Assembly: GCA_963847145.1 (NCBI GenBank)
Contig: CAWJYN010000008.1
Coordinates: forward strand, 40,267-104,266
DNA length: 64,000 bases
Source: JABFRJ01 sp963847145
Lineage (GTDB): Bacteria; Pseudomonadota; Alphaproteobacteria; Rhizobiales; Hyphomicrobiaceae
Direction: 5' to 3'
The position numbers were made by a program, and so were the translations under genes. This document shows, one piece after another, positions 10,921 to 19,277 of the stretch. Position 1 is the first letter of the stretch, and every line of letters begins with the position of its first letter. Under the pieces are notes generated by a model that made no database searches, was not told the DNA's origin, and saw nothing but the letters and a program-made list of their open reading frames with translations.

Positions 10921-11475
10921 ATGTCAGAGCTTGTGGCAAAGCTGGACGATATGGGGCAGGCGGCTTGGATCGCCGTCATGGTGCTCGGCTTCGTTCTGTT
11001 CTGGCCCGTCGGACTATCAATCTTGGCTTATTTGATATGGAGCGGTCGCATGGGACGTGGATGCAATTCGAGCTGGGGCGATGGCAGCACCCGGTGGGAG
11101 CGCAAGATGGCGCGTTTTCAGGACAAGATGGAACGCTGGCAGGGCCGCGGCAGTGGCGGCATGAGTGATCGTGGCCAGCGCTTCGCCGGTGGGTTTGCGG
11201 GTGCCGGTTTTGCGCCGAGCGGCAACAAGGCGTTCGATGAATACCGGGCGGAAACCGTGCGGCGTCTGGAAGAAGAGTTCGGCGAGTTCAAGTCGTTCCT
11301 CGACCGCCTGCGCGAGGCGAAAGACAAGGCCGAGTTCGATCAGTTCATGACCGACCGGCGCAACCGGCCGGCGCAAGGGCCGGGTCCGACTGGTAGCGGC
11401 CCGACGGGTCCGAGCCAGGGCCAAAGCCAGAGTCCCGGCGATTATCCCTTTGGCGGTGGGCAGCCGAAGGGCTGA
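10921..11475 (+). CDS. DUF2852 membrane-associated protein
   Basis: 184 residues. One transmembrane helix at about residues 15-40 (AAWIAVMVLGFVLFWPVG), then a short basic stretch, a coiled region AFDEYRAETVRRLEEEFGEF and a Gly/Pro/Gln-rich low-complexity tail. The pattern matches DUF2852, an alphaproteobacterial family of unknown function that may be related to stress or envelope. AGGAG precedes the ATG by 6 bases. The promoter carries a palindrome, so expression is probably inducible. The TetR gene lies 100 bases upstream. Confidence 0.8.
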   Translation: MSELVAKLDDMGQAAWIAVMVLGFVLFWPVGLSILAYLIWSGRMGRGCNSSWGDGSTRWERKMARFQDKMERWQGRGSGGMSDRGQRFAGGFAGAGFAPSGNKAFDEYRAETVRRLEEEFGEFKSFLDRLREAKDKAEFDQFMTDRRNRPAQGPGPTGSGPTGPSQGQSQSPGDYPFGGGQPKG

Positions 11476-11522
11476 GATGACCTAACGGGTCGGTCTGCTC
11501 TGATGCGGACGAAAACAACAGC

Positions 11523-11550
11523 GGCGAGCGATCCGGGAGGATTGCTCGCC
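11523..11550. terminator. hairpin between convergent genes
   Basis: GGCGAGC (11523-11529) and GCTCGCC (11544-11550) flank a 14-bp centre that also pairs partly. It lies after the DUF2852 stop and before the end of the opposing small secreted-protein gene. Confidence 0.5.
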
Positions 11551-11591
11551 GTTAGCATTTCTGGGGCGTTTCTGGGGCGTTTCTGGCGGCC

Positions 11592-11852
11592 TTACCAGCG
11601 GATATCGCCGCTGTAATAGGGGACGCGGATGCGAACGTGGTTGGTGGCGGTGTTGACCCGCACGGAGGTATAGGGCGCCTCGACGCGCACTTTTGTGCGC
11701 TTGGGCTGCACGGCAACGCGGGTGTGCGGCGCGGACACGGACGTCCGTCCATCGTGGCGCGTGTCGACCGTCGTTTTGGCGGCGTGGGCGGCGCTCACAG
11801 CCGTCACGGCGGCCAGGGCAGCAATCGCGGTATATTTCAAAGCATTACGCAT
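11592..11852 (-). CDS. small secreted hypothetical protein
   Basis: 86 residues from the ATG at 11852, which has AGGAG about 11 bases upstream. Residues 1 to about 24 (MRNALKYTAIAALAAVTAVS then AAHA) are a clear signal peptide. The mature part is short, basic and rich in Val, Arg and Thr with alternating residues (RVAVQPKRTKVRVEAPYTSV), which suggests beta strands, and ends in an aromatic. I do not recognise the family. The longer frame upstream of 11852 looks non-coding. Confidence 0.6.
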   Translation of the reverse strand: MRNALKYTAIAALAAVTAVSAAHAAKTTVDTRHDGRTSVSAPHTRVAVQPKRTKVRVEAPYTSVRVNTATNHVRIRVPYYSGDIRW

Positions 11853-12044
11853 GGTGATCATCTCCTGCTGTCCAAAAACTGGTCTCGCCGCACGTTTTGG
11901 CGCGGCGGGGTGGACCCGGTTAGGGGTTGCAGGTAGCACAGATGGGCCAGAGCGGCCAGTCTGCTCAATTGACCCGAAAAATTGGCAATTCGCGAGCACA
12001 GCGCAGCCATTCCAAATCGCAGGTTACGGAGCGCTCCCCTCATT

Positions 12045-12126
12045 GGGAATGGCAAGGGGCGGGAATGGCAAGAGGCGGGAATGGCAAGGGGCGGGAATGG
12101 CAAGCGGCGGGAATGGCAAGCGGCGG
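12045..12126. repeat. five tandem copies of a 16-bp unit
   Basis: GGGAATGGCAAGVGGC repeats five times with changes only at one position (G, A, G, C, C). The unit is not a multiple of three and lies between the small secreted-protein gene and the toxin remnant, so it is non-coding. It is a VNTR-type locus likely to vary between strains. Confidence 0.85.
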
Positions 12127-12176
12127 ACAGCCGCTTCCATCGCGCGAGCGATTTGGGGAGAGCGCCGTCTCCCCGC

Positions 12177-12279
12177 CTATCGAACGATGCGATCGTACTC
12201 GCCGTGGTGTCCGATCCAAAACCAAAGGCGGCAACGCGTCATTGGCCTGCCAAAACTTGCGGCTGGCCTGGTGCGCCAT
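12177..12279 (-). pseudogene. RelE/ParE-like toxin, internally deleted remnant
   Basis: Starts MAHQASRKFWQANDALP at an ATG three bases after the antitoxin stop. In another frame it ends with LWFWIGHHGEYDRIVR and a stop at 12177. The first is the usual N-terminus, and the second the usual C-terminus, of a ParE/RelE-type mRNA-interferase-like toxin of about 85-90 residues. Only about 33 codons remain, so the middle (about 50 residues, including catalytic positions) has been lost and the join is out of frame. The product cannot be active. Confidence 0.7.
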
Positions 12280-12282
12280 CGT

Positions 12283-12486
12283 CTAGCGCAGTCGCTTGGT
12301 TTGGCCGCTCCGGTGATCCGCAAGCGCTTCTTCTGCGAGCGCATCGAGTTTGCCCGTTTCAGCGTCCCGCGCGATGCGCGCATCGAAGGCCGCGGCGTCG
12401 AGTTCGTCGAGAAAGGCCCGCAGCGTCTCGCGCTCATCAATCGAGAGCTTGGCTGCCGCTTGCTTGACTTGATCGAGTTGGGTCAT
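12283..12486 (-). CDS. antitoxin of a type II toxin-antitoxin pair
   Basis: 67 residues, acidic and helical: MTQLDQVKQAAAKLSIDERE, then LRAFLDELDAAAFDARIARDAE and a basic C-terminal tail. The length, composition and position directly before a toxin remnant (three-base gap) fit small antitoxins that accompany RelE/ParE toxins; the repeated helix ETGKLDALAEEAL is typical. With the toxin gutted it is an orphan antitoxin that may still autoregulate. I cannot name the subfamily. Confidence 0.68.
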   Translation of the reverse strand: MTQLDQVKQAAAKLSIDERETLRAFLDELDAAAFDARIARDAETGKLDALAEEALADHRSGQTKRLR

Positions 12487-12544
12487 GGCAGAAGGATCAC
12501 ATCACTCACACCGAGGTGCAATTTGACACGTGGCGGGTGTCACG

Positions 12545-12685
12545 CAACGGGCGCGACGCGCCGGCTAACGCGACCTGCGCGACGCCATCCGGTTTCACAT
12601 CGACGGGCTGAAGGCTGATGGGGAGCCGGTGGCAGAGCCGACGACGGTGGTGGGGTGGTGGAGGCGTGAGGGGGGTGGGCTCTGA
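12545..12685 (+). pseudogene. HicB-like antitoxin C-terminal remnant
   Basis: The + strand encodes LRDAIRFHIDGLKADGEPV then AEPTTVV in frame to a TGA at 12683-12685. This is the end of the HicB/UPF0150 fold (an EAI-ly-eglredGEPIPEP pattern). Upstream the frame is blocked by a TAA, and the expected strand region is missing. No HicA gene is seen nearby. It is a decayed fragment a few hundred bases from another toxin-antitoxin remnant. Confidence 0.5.
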
Positions 12686-13248
12686 TGCGTGGGGCGCCTG
12701 CGCGCACTCTTTCATGCGACAAGCGGCCTAGGGCTGCAACGCAGAGGGAGCGGAAGTTGGCCGGAAGCTACGCGCAGCCCTATCCTGCATTCAATTCTAC
12801 GGCAGAGCCACGCCAGAAAGCTGCCGAAGGGTGTCCGACGAAATGGGCCAACAGGGTGCATCGGCAGGTTTGCTGAGGCAGTCATTTCCGTGTCTGCAGC
12901 TGGGACGTAATCCAGGCACTTCGACAAGGTCTGCGCCGCGCAATTGTTCGTAGCGGTGATTGCGGTGAGCGTGCCCATTCACTGTGACAATGCGGCCGAA
13001 GCTCGCGCACACTGCGGATGGCGCGCTTACGTGCTTTAGGCGAGCACCGCGGTGGAGATTTGGCTTGCTTAGTCATGGCTGCCAAGAGTTGGAGCCCCGG
13101 CAAACCCGGAGCGGTTCAGTTCACATCGTCAAGGACTCTCTTTGACAGAATTTGTCCTGATCGAAGAAACCATGCACAAGGTTGGATCGTGGCGAGGCCC
13201 AGAACCGATCGGTCGCTGGTCATGCTCGAACCAGGAAACGGAGGCAGA
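12686..13248. other. non-coding stretch, no gene seen
   Basis: About 560 bp without a convincing gene on either strand. The candidate frames are short, basic and unlike known proteins. The last 60 bases must hold the promoter and leader of the next gene; a GGAGG ribosome site is visible before 13249. Confidence 0.5.
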
Positions 13249-14082
13249 ATGGCGCGTAGAATTTGGTTGGTTATGCTTGTTTGCGCGACCACGGTGACCA
13301 CTGGCACGATGGCGCTTGCGCAGGGCCGCAGTGATCCTAAACCCATATGGGAGCTACTCGGGGAGACGCGCGTCGGGTTCGCGGTGGCGCGCGACGTTGT
13401 ATCGGTCGGCCAGTCCTATTCGTTCTACCGCAATCGCAGCTATGACCGCCTGAGACTTACGGCCGACCGCGGCGAGGTCAAACTGCAGAGTCTGCTCGTG
13501 CGCTACATCAACGGGTACGAGGAAAAGCTGCCGCTGGACAAATCGGTGCGTCCTGGCGCGAGCGTCGTCGTAGAGTTGCCCGGCCGCCGCAGCTACATCG
13601 CGCAGATTGAGATGACTTACAACGCGGTTGGCGGCAATACGTTCGGCGGCGTGTTCGACCAGTGGCTCCAGCCGCGCGTGCGTGTTTTCGGTTTGAACAG
13701 TCGGATCGGCCTGTCGCAGGTAGGTGCGGACACGCCGCCGAACTGGACGATGCTGGGGCAGGATACCGTGAGCTTTACCGGGACCGGTCACGTCATTCGG
13801 CTTGCCAATGACGAGGTGTGGTACAATTCGCACCGGTTCAAGCGGCTGCGTTTCATCGTGTCCGAGGGCAAAATTCAACTAGATGATCTGCGCATAGTCT
13901 ATATCAATGACTTTACCGAAACGGTTCTGGTCGGCCGTGATCTGCGACAAGGAACCGATCTGGCAGTCGAACTACCGGGCGAGCGGAGCTATCTGCGCGA
14001 GATCCAATTGAATTACCGCACGTGGCCGGGGAGTCCAAATCGCGCAATCGTGAAGGTCTACGGAGAAGGCCGAAGTCAGTGA
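13249..14082 (+). CDS. secreted protein with two DUF2541-like repeats
   Basis: 277 residues from the ATG at 13249 (GGAGG upstream). The signal peptide covers residues 1 to about 28 (IWLVMLVCATTVTTGTMALA). The mature protein has two homologous modules of about 115 residues: each starts W-x-LLG (WELLGETRVGF, WTMLGQDTVSF), passes D/N-Y-D-R-L-R-L or F-K-R-L-R-F, then a L-x-R/I-V-x-YING/D strand, an ELPGRRSY/ELPGERSYLREIQL strand and ends R-V-x-VFG or VKVYGEG. This beta-rich architecture matches DUF2541-type proteins of unknown function. A three-module relative lies at 32486-33730. Confidence 0.75.
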   Translation: MARRIWLVMLVCATTVTTGTMALAQGRSDPKPIWELLGETRVGFAVARDVVSVGQSYSFYRNRSYDRLRLTADRGEVKLQSLLVRYINGYEEKLPLDKSVRPGASVVVELPGRRSYIAQIEMTYNAVGGNTFGGVFDQWLQPRVRVFGLNSRIGLSQVGADTPPNWTMLGQDTVSFTGTGHVIRLANDEVWYNSHRFKRLRFIVSEGKIQLDDLRIVYINDFTETVLVGRDLRQGTDLAVELPGERSYLREIQLNYRTWPGSPNRAIVKVYGEGRSQ

Positions 14083-14363
14083 GGATCACAGGAACACCGA
14101 ACGGTTGTGCCTTGCGATACACTCTGCAATTCTAGCTCCCTTGTTGATCGGAAGCGGACAACAGTTCGGCTCGCACGGCCCGCAAAAGCCGTGTTCCGCT
14201 CCGGGTCAAGTTCTGCCGAACGCGACCACTGAAGACCGGCAGCAGCACCCCCCAGCTGCGGACATTGTCGGCGAACAGATCGGCATCGTCGACGACCGGC
14301 CGGCGAATGCCTGCTCCTTTATATATGCCGGCATGCACAGTGCTGGCGTACGCATGTGCTCAT
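14083..14363. other. intergenic region between convergent genes
   Basis: No gene recognised. Low-similarity frames on both strands lack signal or family features. It ends in the strong rpoD terminator. Confidence 0.5.
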
Positions 14364-14399
14364 AACCATAAAGCCCGCGGATGGGCGGGCTTTATGGTT
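14364..14399. terminator. strong terminator downstream of rpoD
   Basis: A 15-bp perfect stem, AACCATAAAGCCCGC (14364-14378) with GCGGGCTTTATGGTT (14385-14399), 18 bases beyond the rpoD stop codon in the direction of rpoD transcription. Runs of A and T near its ends may let it act on both strands. Confidence 0.8.
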
Positions 14400-14416
14400 G
14401 GCTTTGGTTGATGCCA

Positions 14417-16480
14417 TCAATTGTCGAGGAACGACCGTAGCTTCCTTGACCGGCTCGGATGCTTCAGCTTGCGCAGCGCTTTGGCTTCGATTTGGCGGAT
14501 GCGTTCGCGGGTGACGGAGAACTGTTGGCCGACTTCTTCGAGGGTGTGGTCGGTGTTCATGCCGATGCCGAAGCGCATGCGGAGCACACGTTCTTCGCGC
14601 GGGGTCAGCGAGGCCAGCACGCGCGTGGTGGTTTCGCGCAGGTTCGACTGGATGGCGGCTTCGATGGGGAGGAGCGCGTTCTTGTCCTCGATGAAGTCGC
14701 CGAGGTGGCTATCTTCTTCGTCGCCGATGGGCGTTTCGAGGCTGATCGGTTCCTTGGCGATTTTGAGAACCTTGCGCACTTTTTCCAGCGGCATCGCCAG
14801 CTTTTCGGCCAGCTCTTCCGGCGTCGGCTCGCGGCCGATTTCGTGCAGCATCTGCCGCGACGTGCGCACGATCTTGTTGATCGTCTCGATCATGTGCACG
14901 GGGATGCGGATGGTGCGGGCTTGGTCTGCGATGGACCGCGTGATCGCCTGCCGGATCCACCACGTCGCATAGGTCGAGAACTTGTAGCCGCGGCGGTATT
15001 CGAATTTGTCGACGGCCTTCATCAGGCCGATGTTGCCTTCCTGGATGAGATCGAGGAATTGCAGGCCGCGGTTAGTGTACTTCTTGGCGATCGAGATGAC
15101 GAGGCGCAGGTTGGCCTCGACCATTTCCTTCTTGGCCTGGCGGGCTTCGCGCTCGCCCTTCTGCACGTTCTTGACGATGCGGCGGAATTCAGGGATTTCG
15201 AGGCCGGTTTCAGTGGCAAGCGTGTGGATTTCGGCGCGGATGCGTTCGACTTCGGAGCGCTCCTGCTTGATGAACGCAGCCCAGCCCTTGCGGCCGCTCT
15301 TTTCCATGCGCTCGACCCAGGTCTGGTCGAGTTCGTTGCCGAAGTATTCGTCGATGAAGTCCGAACGCGCGACGCCGTAGCTGTCGGCGGTGCGCATGAG
15401 CCGGCCTTCAAGCTGCACGAGGCGCTTGTTGATGGCGTAGAGCTGCTCGACGAGGCTCTCGATACGCGCGTTGTTGAGCGACAGCGACTTCACGTCGACG
15501 ATGATCTCGTCGCGGATCTTTTCGTAGCCCTTCTGCTGCTGGCGCGTGACCTGTTCACTGGCCACCTGCATCTCGACGCGCTTGTCCTGCATCTTGCGCA
15601 GTTTTTTGTAGGCGTTGGCGATGTTCTCGAAGGTTTCGAGCACCTTCGGCTTCAGCTCGGCTTCCATGGCCGCGAGCGACATGGCGTTTTCGTAGTCGTC
15701 TTCATCGTCGGTGTCGCTGACCGGCAGCGGTTCGCCATCGGGGCCGATCTGCGGCTCGGGGGCGGGTTTGGGCTGCATGGGCTGGCCGAACTGGCGCGGA
15801 TGGCCGCCGGGCGGGATCGGTTCGTGCACCTGGATCGGCGCGTTCTTGGCCTCGGGGCCTTCGTAGGTGGCCTCCAGATCGATGATGTCGCGCAGCAGGA
15901 TCTTGGCTTCGTTGAGTTCCTCGCGCCAGATGATGATGGCCTGGAAGGTCAGCGGGCTTTCGCAGAGGCCGGCGATCATCGCTTCACGGCCAGCTTCGAT
16001 GCGTTTGGCGATGGCGATTTCGCCCTCGCGGCTCAGCAGTTCGACCGAGCCCATGTCGCGCAGGTACATGCGCACAGGATCGTCGGTGCGGTCGCCGGGT
16101 TCGGCTTTTGTCTCGGACTTGGCGGGCAAGCTTTGCGCGGTAATGGCGCGCTCTTCTTCTTCGGCCGGTTCTTCGGCTTCGGCGCCGGTGGTGGTTTCTT
16201 CCACCTCTTCGTTATCGACGACGGTGATGCCCATGTCGGACAGCATCGACATCACGTCTTCGATCTGCTCCGACGACGTCTGCTCTTGCGGCAGCACGGC
16301 ATTGAGCGCGTCGAACGTCACATAGCCGCGAACCTTGGCAGCCTTGATCAGCTTTTTGACGGCGGCGTCCGAGAGGTCAAGAAGCGGCTTGTCCTTATCC
16401 TGCTCGGGGCCGTCCTTGTCGACGGCGTCGTCGTCCTTCGGGTTGACCTTGGACGCTGTCTTTGCAGCCGCTTTCGCCAT
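14417..16480 (-). CDS. rpoD: RNA polymerase primary sigma factor (sigma-70)
   Basis: Primary sigma factor, directs RNA polymerase to housekeeping promoters. 687 residues from the ATG at 16480 (MAKAAAKTASKVNPK), since upstream codons look non-coding. Region 1.1 lies at the N-terminus (LLDLSDAAVKKLIKAAKVRG), the long acidic non-conserved region follows, then region 1.2 (DPVRMYLRDMGSVELLSREGE), region 2 (NLRLVISIAKKYTNRGLQFL, EGNIGLMKAVDKFEYRRGYK, STYATWWIRQAITRSIADQ), region 3 and region 4 (ERVLRMRFGIGMNTDHTLEE, VTRERIRQIEAKALRKL). The order on the minus strand is rpsU, dnaG, rpoD, the classic macromolecular synthesis block. Confidence 0.98.
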   Translation of the reverse strand: MAKAAAKTASKVNPKDDDAVDKDGPEQDKDKPLLDLSDAAVKKLIKAAKVRGYVTFDALNAVLPQEQTSSEQIEDVMSMLSDMGITVVDNEEVEETTTGAEAEEPAEEEERAITAQSLPAKSETKAEPGDRTDDPVRMYLRDMGSVELLSREGEIAIAKRIEAGREAMIAGLCESPLTFQAIIIWREELNEAKILLRDIIDLEATYEGPEAKNAPIQVHEPIPPGGHPRQFGQPMQPKPAPEPQIGPDGEPLPVSDTDDEDDYENAMSLAAMEAELKPKVLETFENIANAYKKLRKMQDKRVEMQVASEQVTRQQQKGYEKIRDEIIVDVKSLSLNNARIESLVEQLYAINKRLVQLEGRLMRTADSYGVARSDFIDEYFGNELDQTWVERMEKSGRKGWAAFIKQERSEVERIRAEIHTLATETGLEIPEFRRIVKNVQKGEREARQAKKEMVEANLRLVISIAKKYTNRGLQFLDLIQEGNIGLMKAVDKFEYRRGYKFSTYATWWIRQAITRSIADQARTIRIPVHMIETINKIVRTSRQMLHEIGREPTPEELAEKLAMPLEKVRKVLKIAKEPISLETPIGDEEDSHLGDFIEDKNALLPIEAAIQSNLRETTTRVLASLTPREERVLRMRFGIGMNTDHTLEEVGQQFSVTRERIRQIEAKALRKLKHPSRSRKLRSFLDN

Positions 16481-16936
16481 GCTCTTGCGTGCTCCATATG
16501 TCTGCCGCGCCGGTCGGACCGGCGGCGACGTGGATGCGTACCGGCAGCAGCGCATACGCCGCGCGCCAACGCAGGTGTCTCACGACGTTTCCGCTGCGGT
16601 CTCTGCGCACCTGGCGCGTCGTCCAAGACAGCGAAAACGGCCCCGGTTCTTGCGGGCCAATGGCCAGCGCCCCCCAGGTGCCCAAATTTTTATCCGTGTC
16701 ATAGTCCATGCTACAGAATCATGTTGCGATACAACACAAATTTTCCGTCTAACAGGGTGCTCGCCGTCCCCAAATGGCCGCAGCCGTGGTGGAGAGGCAA
16801 CTGTCCCTGTGTCTCATTCGCCGCAGGCTGCAGTCCGCCAGTCATTTGGGCCGTAGCCTGCGAGTTTGATGCCAGTTTATCCGCGGTCACCCAGGGTTCT
16901 GTCTGAAAACCTAACGTCAGTTCGCGCAGCAACCGG
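16481..16936. other. dnaG-rpoD intergenic region
   Basis: About 450 bp with no supported gene. It must hold the rpoD promoter on the minus strand; an AT-richer patch at 16680-16760 is the likeliest place, but no boxes stand out enough to assign. The separation means rpoD is not simply co-transcribed with dnaG. Confidence 0.4.
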
Positions 16937-18907
16937 CTACGCTGCCGGGTCGATGTCGATGCGTTGGCCTTGCAGGGCCTTGAGTTCGGCAATGCGGGTT
17001 TCGTTCTCCTCCGATTGGTTGGCCTGCCACGCCCGTTCGGCCAAATCCAGATCACGGGCCAATTCGACCCGGTGGCGGTGCATGGCGAGCGCGTGGTTGA
17101 AGCCGGCTTCCACGATGCCTCGTTCGGCGCCGACGGCGGCAAAGCGGTCGCCGGTATGTGTCACGGTGCGAATGGCTTGATCGGCCACGCCATCGAGGCC
17201 GATAGAGGCGAGATGGGTGCGGACGGCGCCCGCGTCAAGAGATGCGGCAGTGGTTTCCTCGCCATCGGTCATGCTTTGGGTGACGATTTCGAGCAATGCG
17301 GACTTGAGGGTCACAAAGGGGCGGTGGGTGAACTCCAGTGCAGCAATCTCCTCGCAGCGGGCCTCTACCAGCCAGGGATGGTTGAGCAGCGCCAGCATTA
17401 GAATGGCCTCGCGCTGCGGCGGGCCGATCGGCTGGCCGGTGCCAAGACGGCTTTGGCGCAGGCTGTCGCTGGCTGGCTGGCGGATGGCTTGGCCGAAGGG
17501 AAATCCACCGCGCGGGCCGTTGCCTTTGAAGCGGTTCTGGAAACTGTTCTGGCTGCCGCCGGGTTTGCCGGCGGCGAGATTGTACGTACTGCCGCGCGGG
17601 TCTTGCCGGCGTTTGGCGCCCCAGGCCTCGTAGAGCCGGTTACGGATATCCTTCTGGTAGAGTTGGCGGACGCTCTCGTTCTCGATGCGGGCGATGAGCG
17701 TGTTGAGCTGCAGCTCCAGTTGCGCGCGGCGCTCCGGCGTTGACCAATCGCCGCCGGCCCATTCGCGATCCCACAGCACGTCGACCAGCGACCGCGTGCG
17801 GCCGAGGCAGGCTTCCATGGCGGCTGGGCCGTTCTGGCGGATGAGATCATCCGGGTCGAGGCCGTCGGGGAGAAACGCAAAGCGCACGCTGATGCCGGGC
17901 TTGAGGAACGGCATGACGGTTTCGATGGCTCGAAACGCGGCTTTCTTGCCGGCGCTGTCGCCGTCGAAGCAGAGGATCGGTTCGTCGGCCATGCGCCACA
18001 GCAGCTTGACTTGATCCTGCGTCAGGGCGGTGCCGAGCGGGGCGACGGCTTCGCCGAAGCCGCCTTCCGTGAGCGCCACCACATCCATGTAGCCTTCGAC
18101 CACCAGGATGCGTGACTTGGTGTGGGCCAATGGCCGTGCCTTGGCAGCATTGTAGAGCACGGCGCCTTTGTGGAAGAGCGGTGTTTCAGGCGAGTTCAGA
18201 TACTTGGCTGGCACGTCTGCTTCGAGGGCACGGCCGCCGAACGCGATCACGCGGCCTTTGGTGTCGGCGATGGGGAACATCACGCGATGACGGAAGCGAT
18301 CGTAGGGGTTGGGAATGTCCGCGCCGCCGATCAGCATGCCGGACAGCACCATCTCGTCGGGTTTGAAGCCGAGGCCCGTCAGATGATCCTTCAGCGCGGT
18401 GCGGCTGTTGGGGGCATAGCCCAAACCGAACGCATCAATAGTGTCGCGGCTCAGCCCGCGCTTTTCCTCGACGTAGCGGCGCGCCACATGCCCGCCACTG
18501 CTGCGGAACTGCGCGACAAAGAATGCTTGCGCGGCTTGGAGCAATGCATAAAGCCGGGTGCGCTCGTCCTGCTCTTCCTCGTAACGTTCGGCCTGCTCGC
18601 GCGAGCGGGGCTCGAACTTGGGCATCGGCACGCCGGCTTCGGCGGCCAGCCGCTCGACGGCTTCGGGAAATGTCAGGCCCTCAGTGGTCATCACGAACTT
18701 GAAGATGTCACCATGCTCGCCGGACGCGAAGCAGTGGTAAAAGCCCTTCTGGTCGTTGACGTAGAACGATGGCGTCTTTTCGGTCTTGAAGGGTGACAGC
18801 CCTTTCCACTCGCGGCCGGCCTTCTTCAGCGCCACCTTACGGCCGACGACCTGGCTCACCGGCAGACGGGCGCGGATATCGTCCAGCAATGCGGGTGGGA
18901 ATTTCAT
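16937..18907 (-). CDS. dnaG: DNA primase
   Basis: Makes RNA primers at the replication fork. 656 residues from the ATG at 18907 (MKFPPALLDDIRARLPVSQV), the normal N-terminus; the frame upstream is repeat DNA. Domains: degenerate CHC2 region (about 35-95), TOPRIM catalytic domain (ILVVEGYMDVVAL and CFDGDSAGKKAAFRA), and a C-terminal DnaB-binding helical part (EAILMLALLNHPWLVEARCE). Three of four zinc ligands are missing: the strand reads GLSPFKTEKTPSF, and only FYHCF keeps a Cys before ASGEHGDIF. Many alphaproteobacterial primases show this loss. The long Gly/Asn/Gln-rich linker around residues 435-475 is unusual but acceptable. Confidence 0.97.
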   Translation of the reverse strand: MKFPPALLDDIRARLPVSQVVGRKVALKKAGREWKGLSPFKTEKTPSFYVNDQKGFYHCFASGEHGDIFKFVMTTEGLTFPEAVERLAAEAGVPMPKFEPRSREQAERYEEEQDERTRLYALLQAAQAFFVAQFRSSGGHVARRYVEEKRGLSRDTIDAFGLGYAPNSRTALKDHLTGLGFKPDEMVLSGMLIGGADIPNPYDRFRHRVMFPIADTKGRVIAFGGRALEADVPAKYLNSPETPLFHKGAVLYNAAKARPLAHTKSRILVVEGYMDVVALTEGGFGEAVAPLGTALTQDQVKLLWRMADEPILCFDGDSAGKKAAFRAIETVMPFLKPGISVRFAFLPDGLDPDDLIRQNGPAAMEACLGRTRSLVDVLWDREWAGGDWSTPERRAQLELQLNTLIARIENESVRQLYQKDIRNRLYEAWGAKRRQDPRGSTYNLAAGKPGGSQNSFQNRFKGNGPRGGFPFGQAIRQPASDSLRQSRLGTGQPIGPPQREAILMLALLNHPWLVEARCEEIAALEFTHRPFVTLKSALLEIVTQSMTDGEETTAASLDAGAVRTHLASIGLDGVADQAIRTVTHTGDRFAAVGAERGIVEAGFNHALAMHRHRVELARDLDLAERAWQANQSEENETRIAELKALQGQRIDIDPAA

Positions 18908-19040
18908 CGGTGACCGTGCGGGCGACAAGACGAGGTTTGGGTCGCATTCATGCGCCCAGAGCATATTGATGCATAAACGATTTGGGTGTCCTCGACCCTG
19001 ACGCCGTGCGCCGCCAAGGCGGTTGTGCGCGTTGTCCACA

Positions 19041-19182
19041 GGGGCGTCTCTGGCCCCAAGGGGCTCCGCCCCTTGACCCCGCCAAAGGGCTTGCCCTTTG
19101 GAAACCCATTTGTTCGATATGAACAATAGGGTCCAGGGCCTCAGGCCCTGGTTGGAGAGCGCGAGAGGCGAACAGCCTCTCG
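19041..19182. repeat. array of six consecutive hairpins
   Basis: Perfect inverted repeats follow each other with almost no gap: GGGGC/GCCCC (19041-19057), AAGGGGC/GCCCCTT (19058-19074), CAAAGGGC/GCCCTTTG (19083-19100), TTGTTC/GAACAA (19110-19126), CCAGGGCC/GGCCCTGG (19133-19151) and CGAGAGGC/GCCTCTCG (19162-19182). They lie between rpsU and dnaG. The CTCCGCCCC-TTGACCCC pattern is a known type of alphaproteobacterial intergenic repeat. Confidence 0.8.
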
Positions 19183-19224
19183 TTGTTCACTCGAAGGGGG
19201 AAGGCAGCCGGCGCAGCAATAGAA

Positions 19225-19252
19225 AAAGCCCGGGCGTTGCCGCCCGGGCTTT
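19225..19252 (-). terminator. rho-independent terminator of rpsU
   Basis: The stem AAAGCCCGGGCG with CGCCCGGGCTTT encloses a 4-base loop and on the minus strand runs into a T run. It lies 26 bases after the rpsU stop, so most rpsU transcripts should end before dnaG. Confidence 0.9.
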
Positions 19253-19277
19253 CAAAACTCAGAGGACTGATAACCGC

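Noticed and set aside
9452..11035. 527-residue frame joining DUF1127, HlyU and TetR regions
   Set aside because: It only contains the first two thirds of TetR in the correct frame. The rest is antisense to HlyU or out of frame, so it is not one protein.
14459..16906. 815-residue open frame on the plus strand opposite rpoD
   Set aside because: It lies antisense to rpoD, reads as His/Asp/Phe-rich low-complexity sequence and matches nothing. The high GC content keeps such frames open; rpoD is the real gene.
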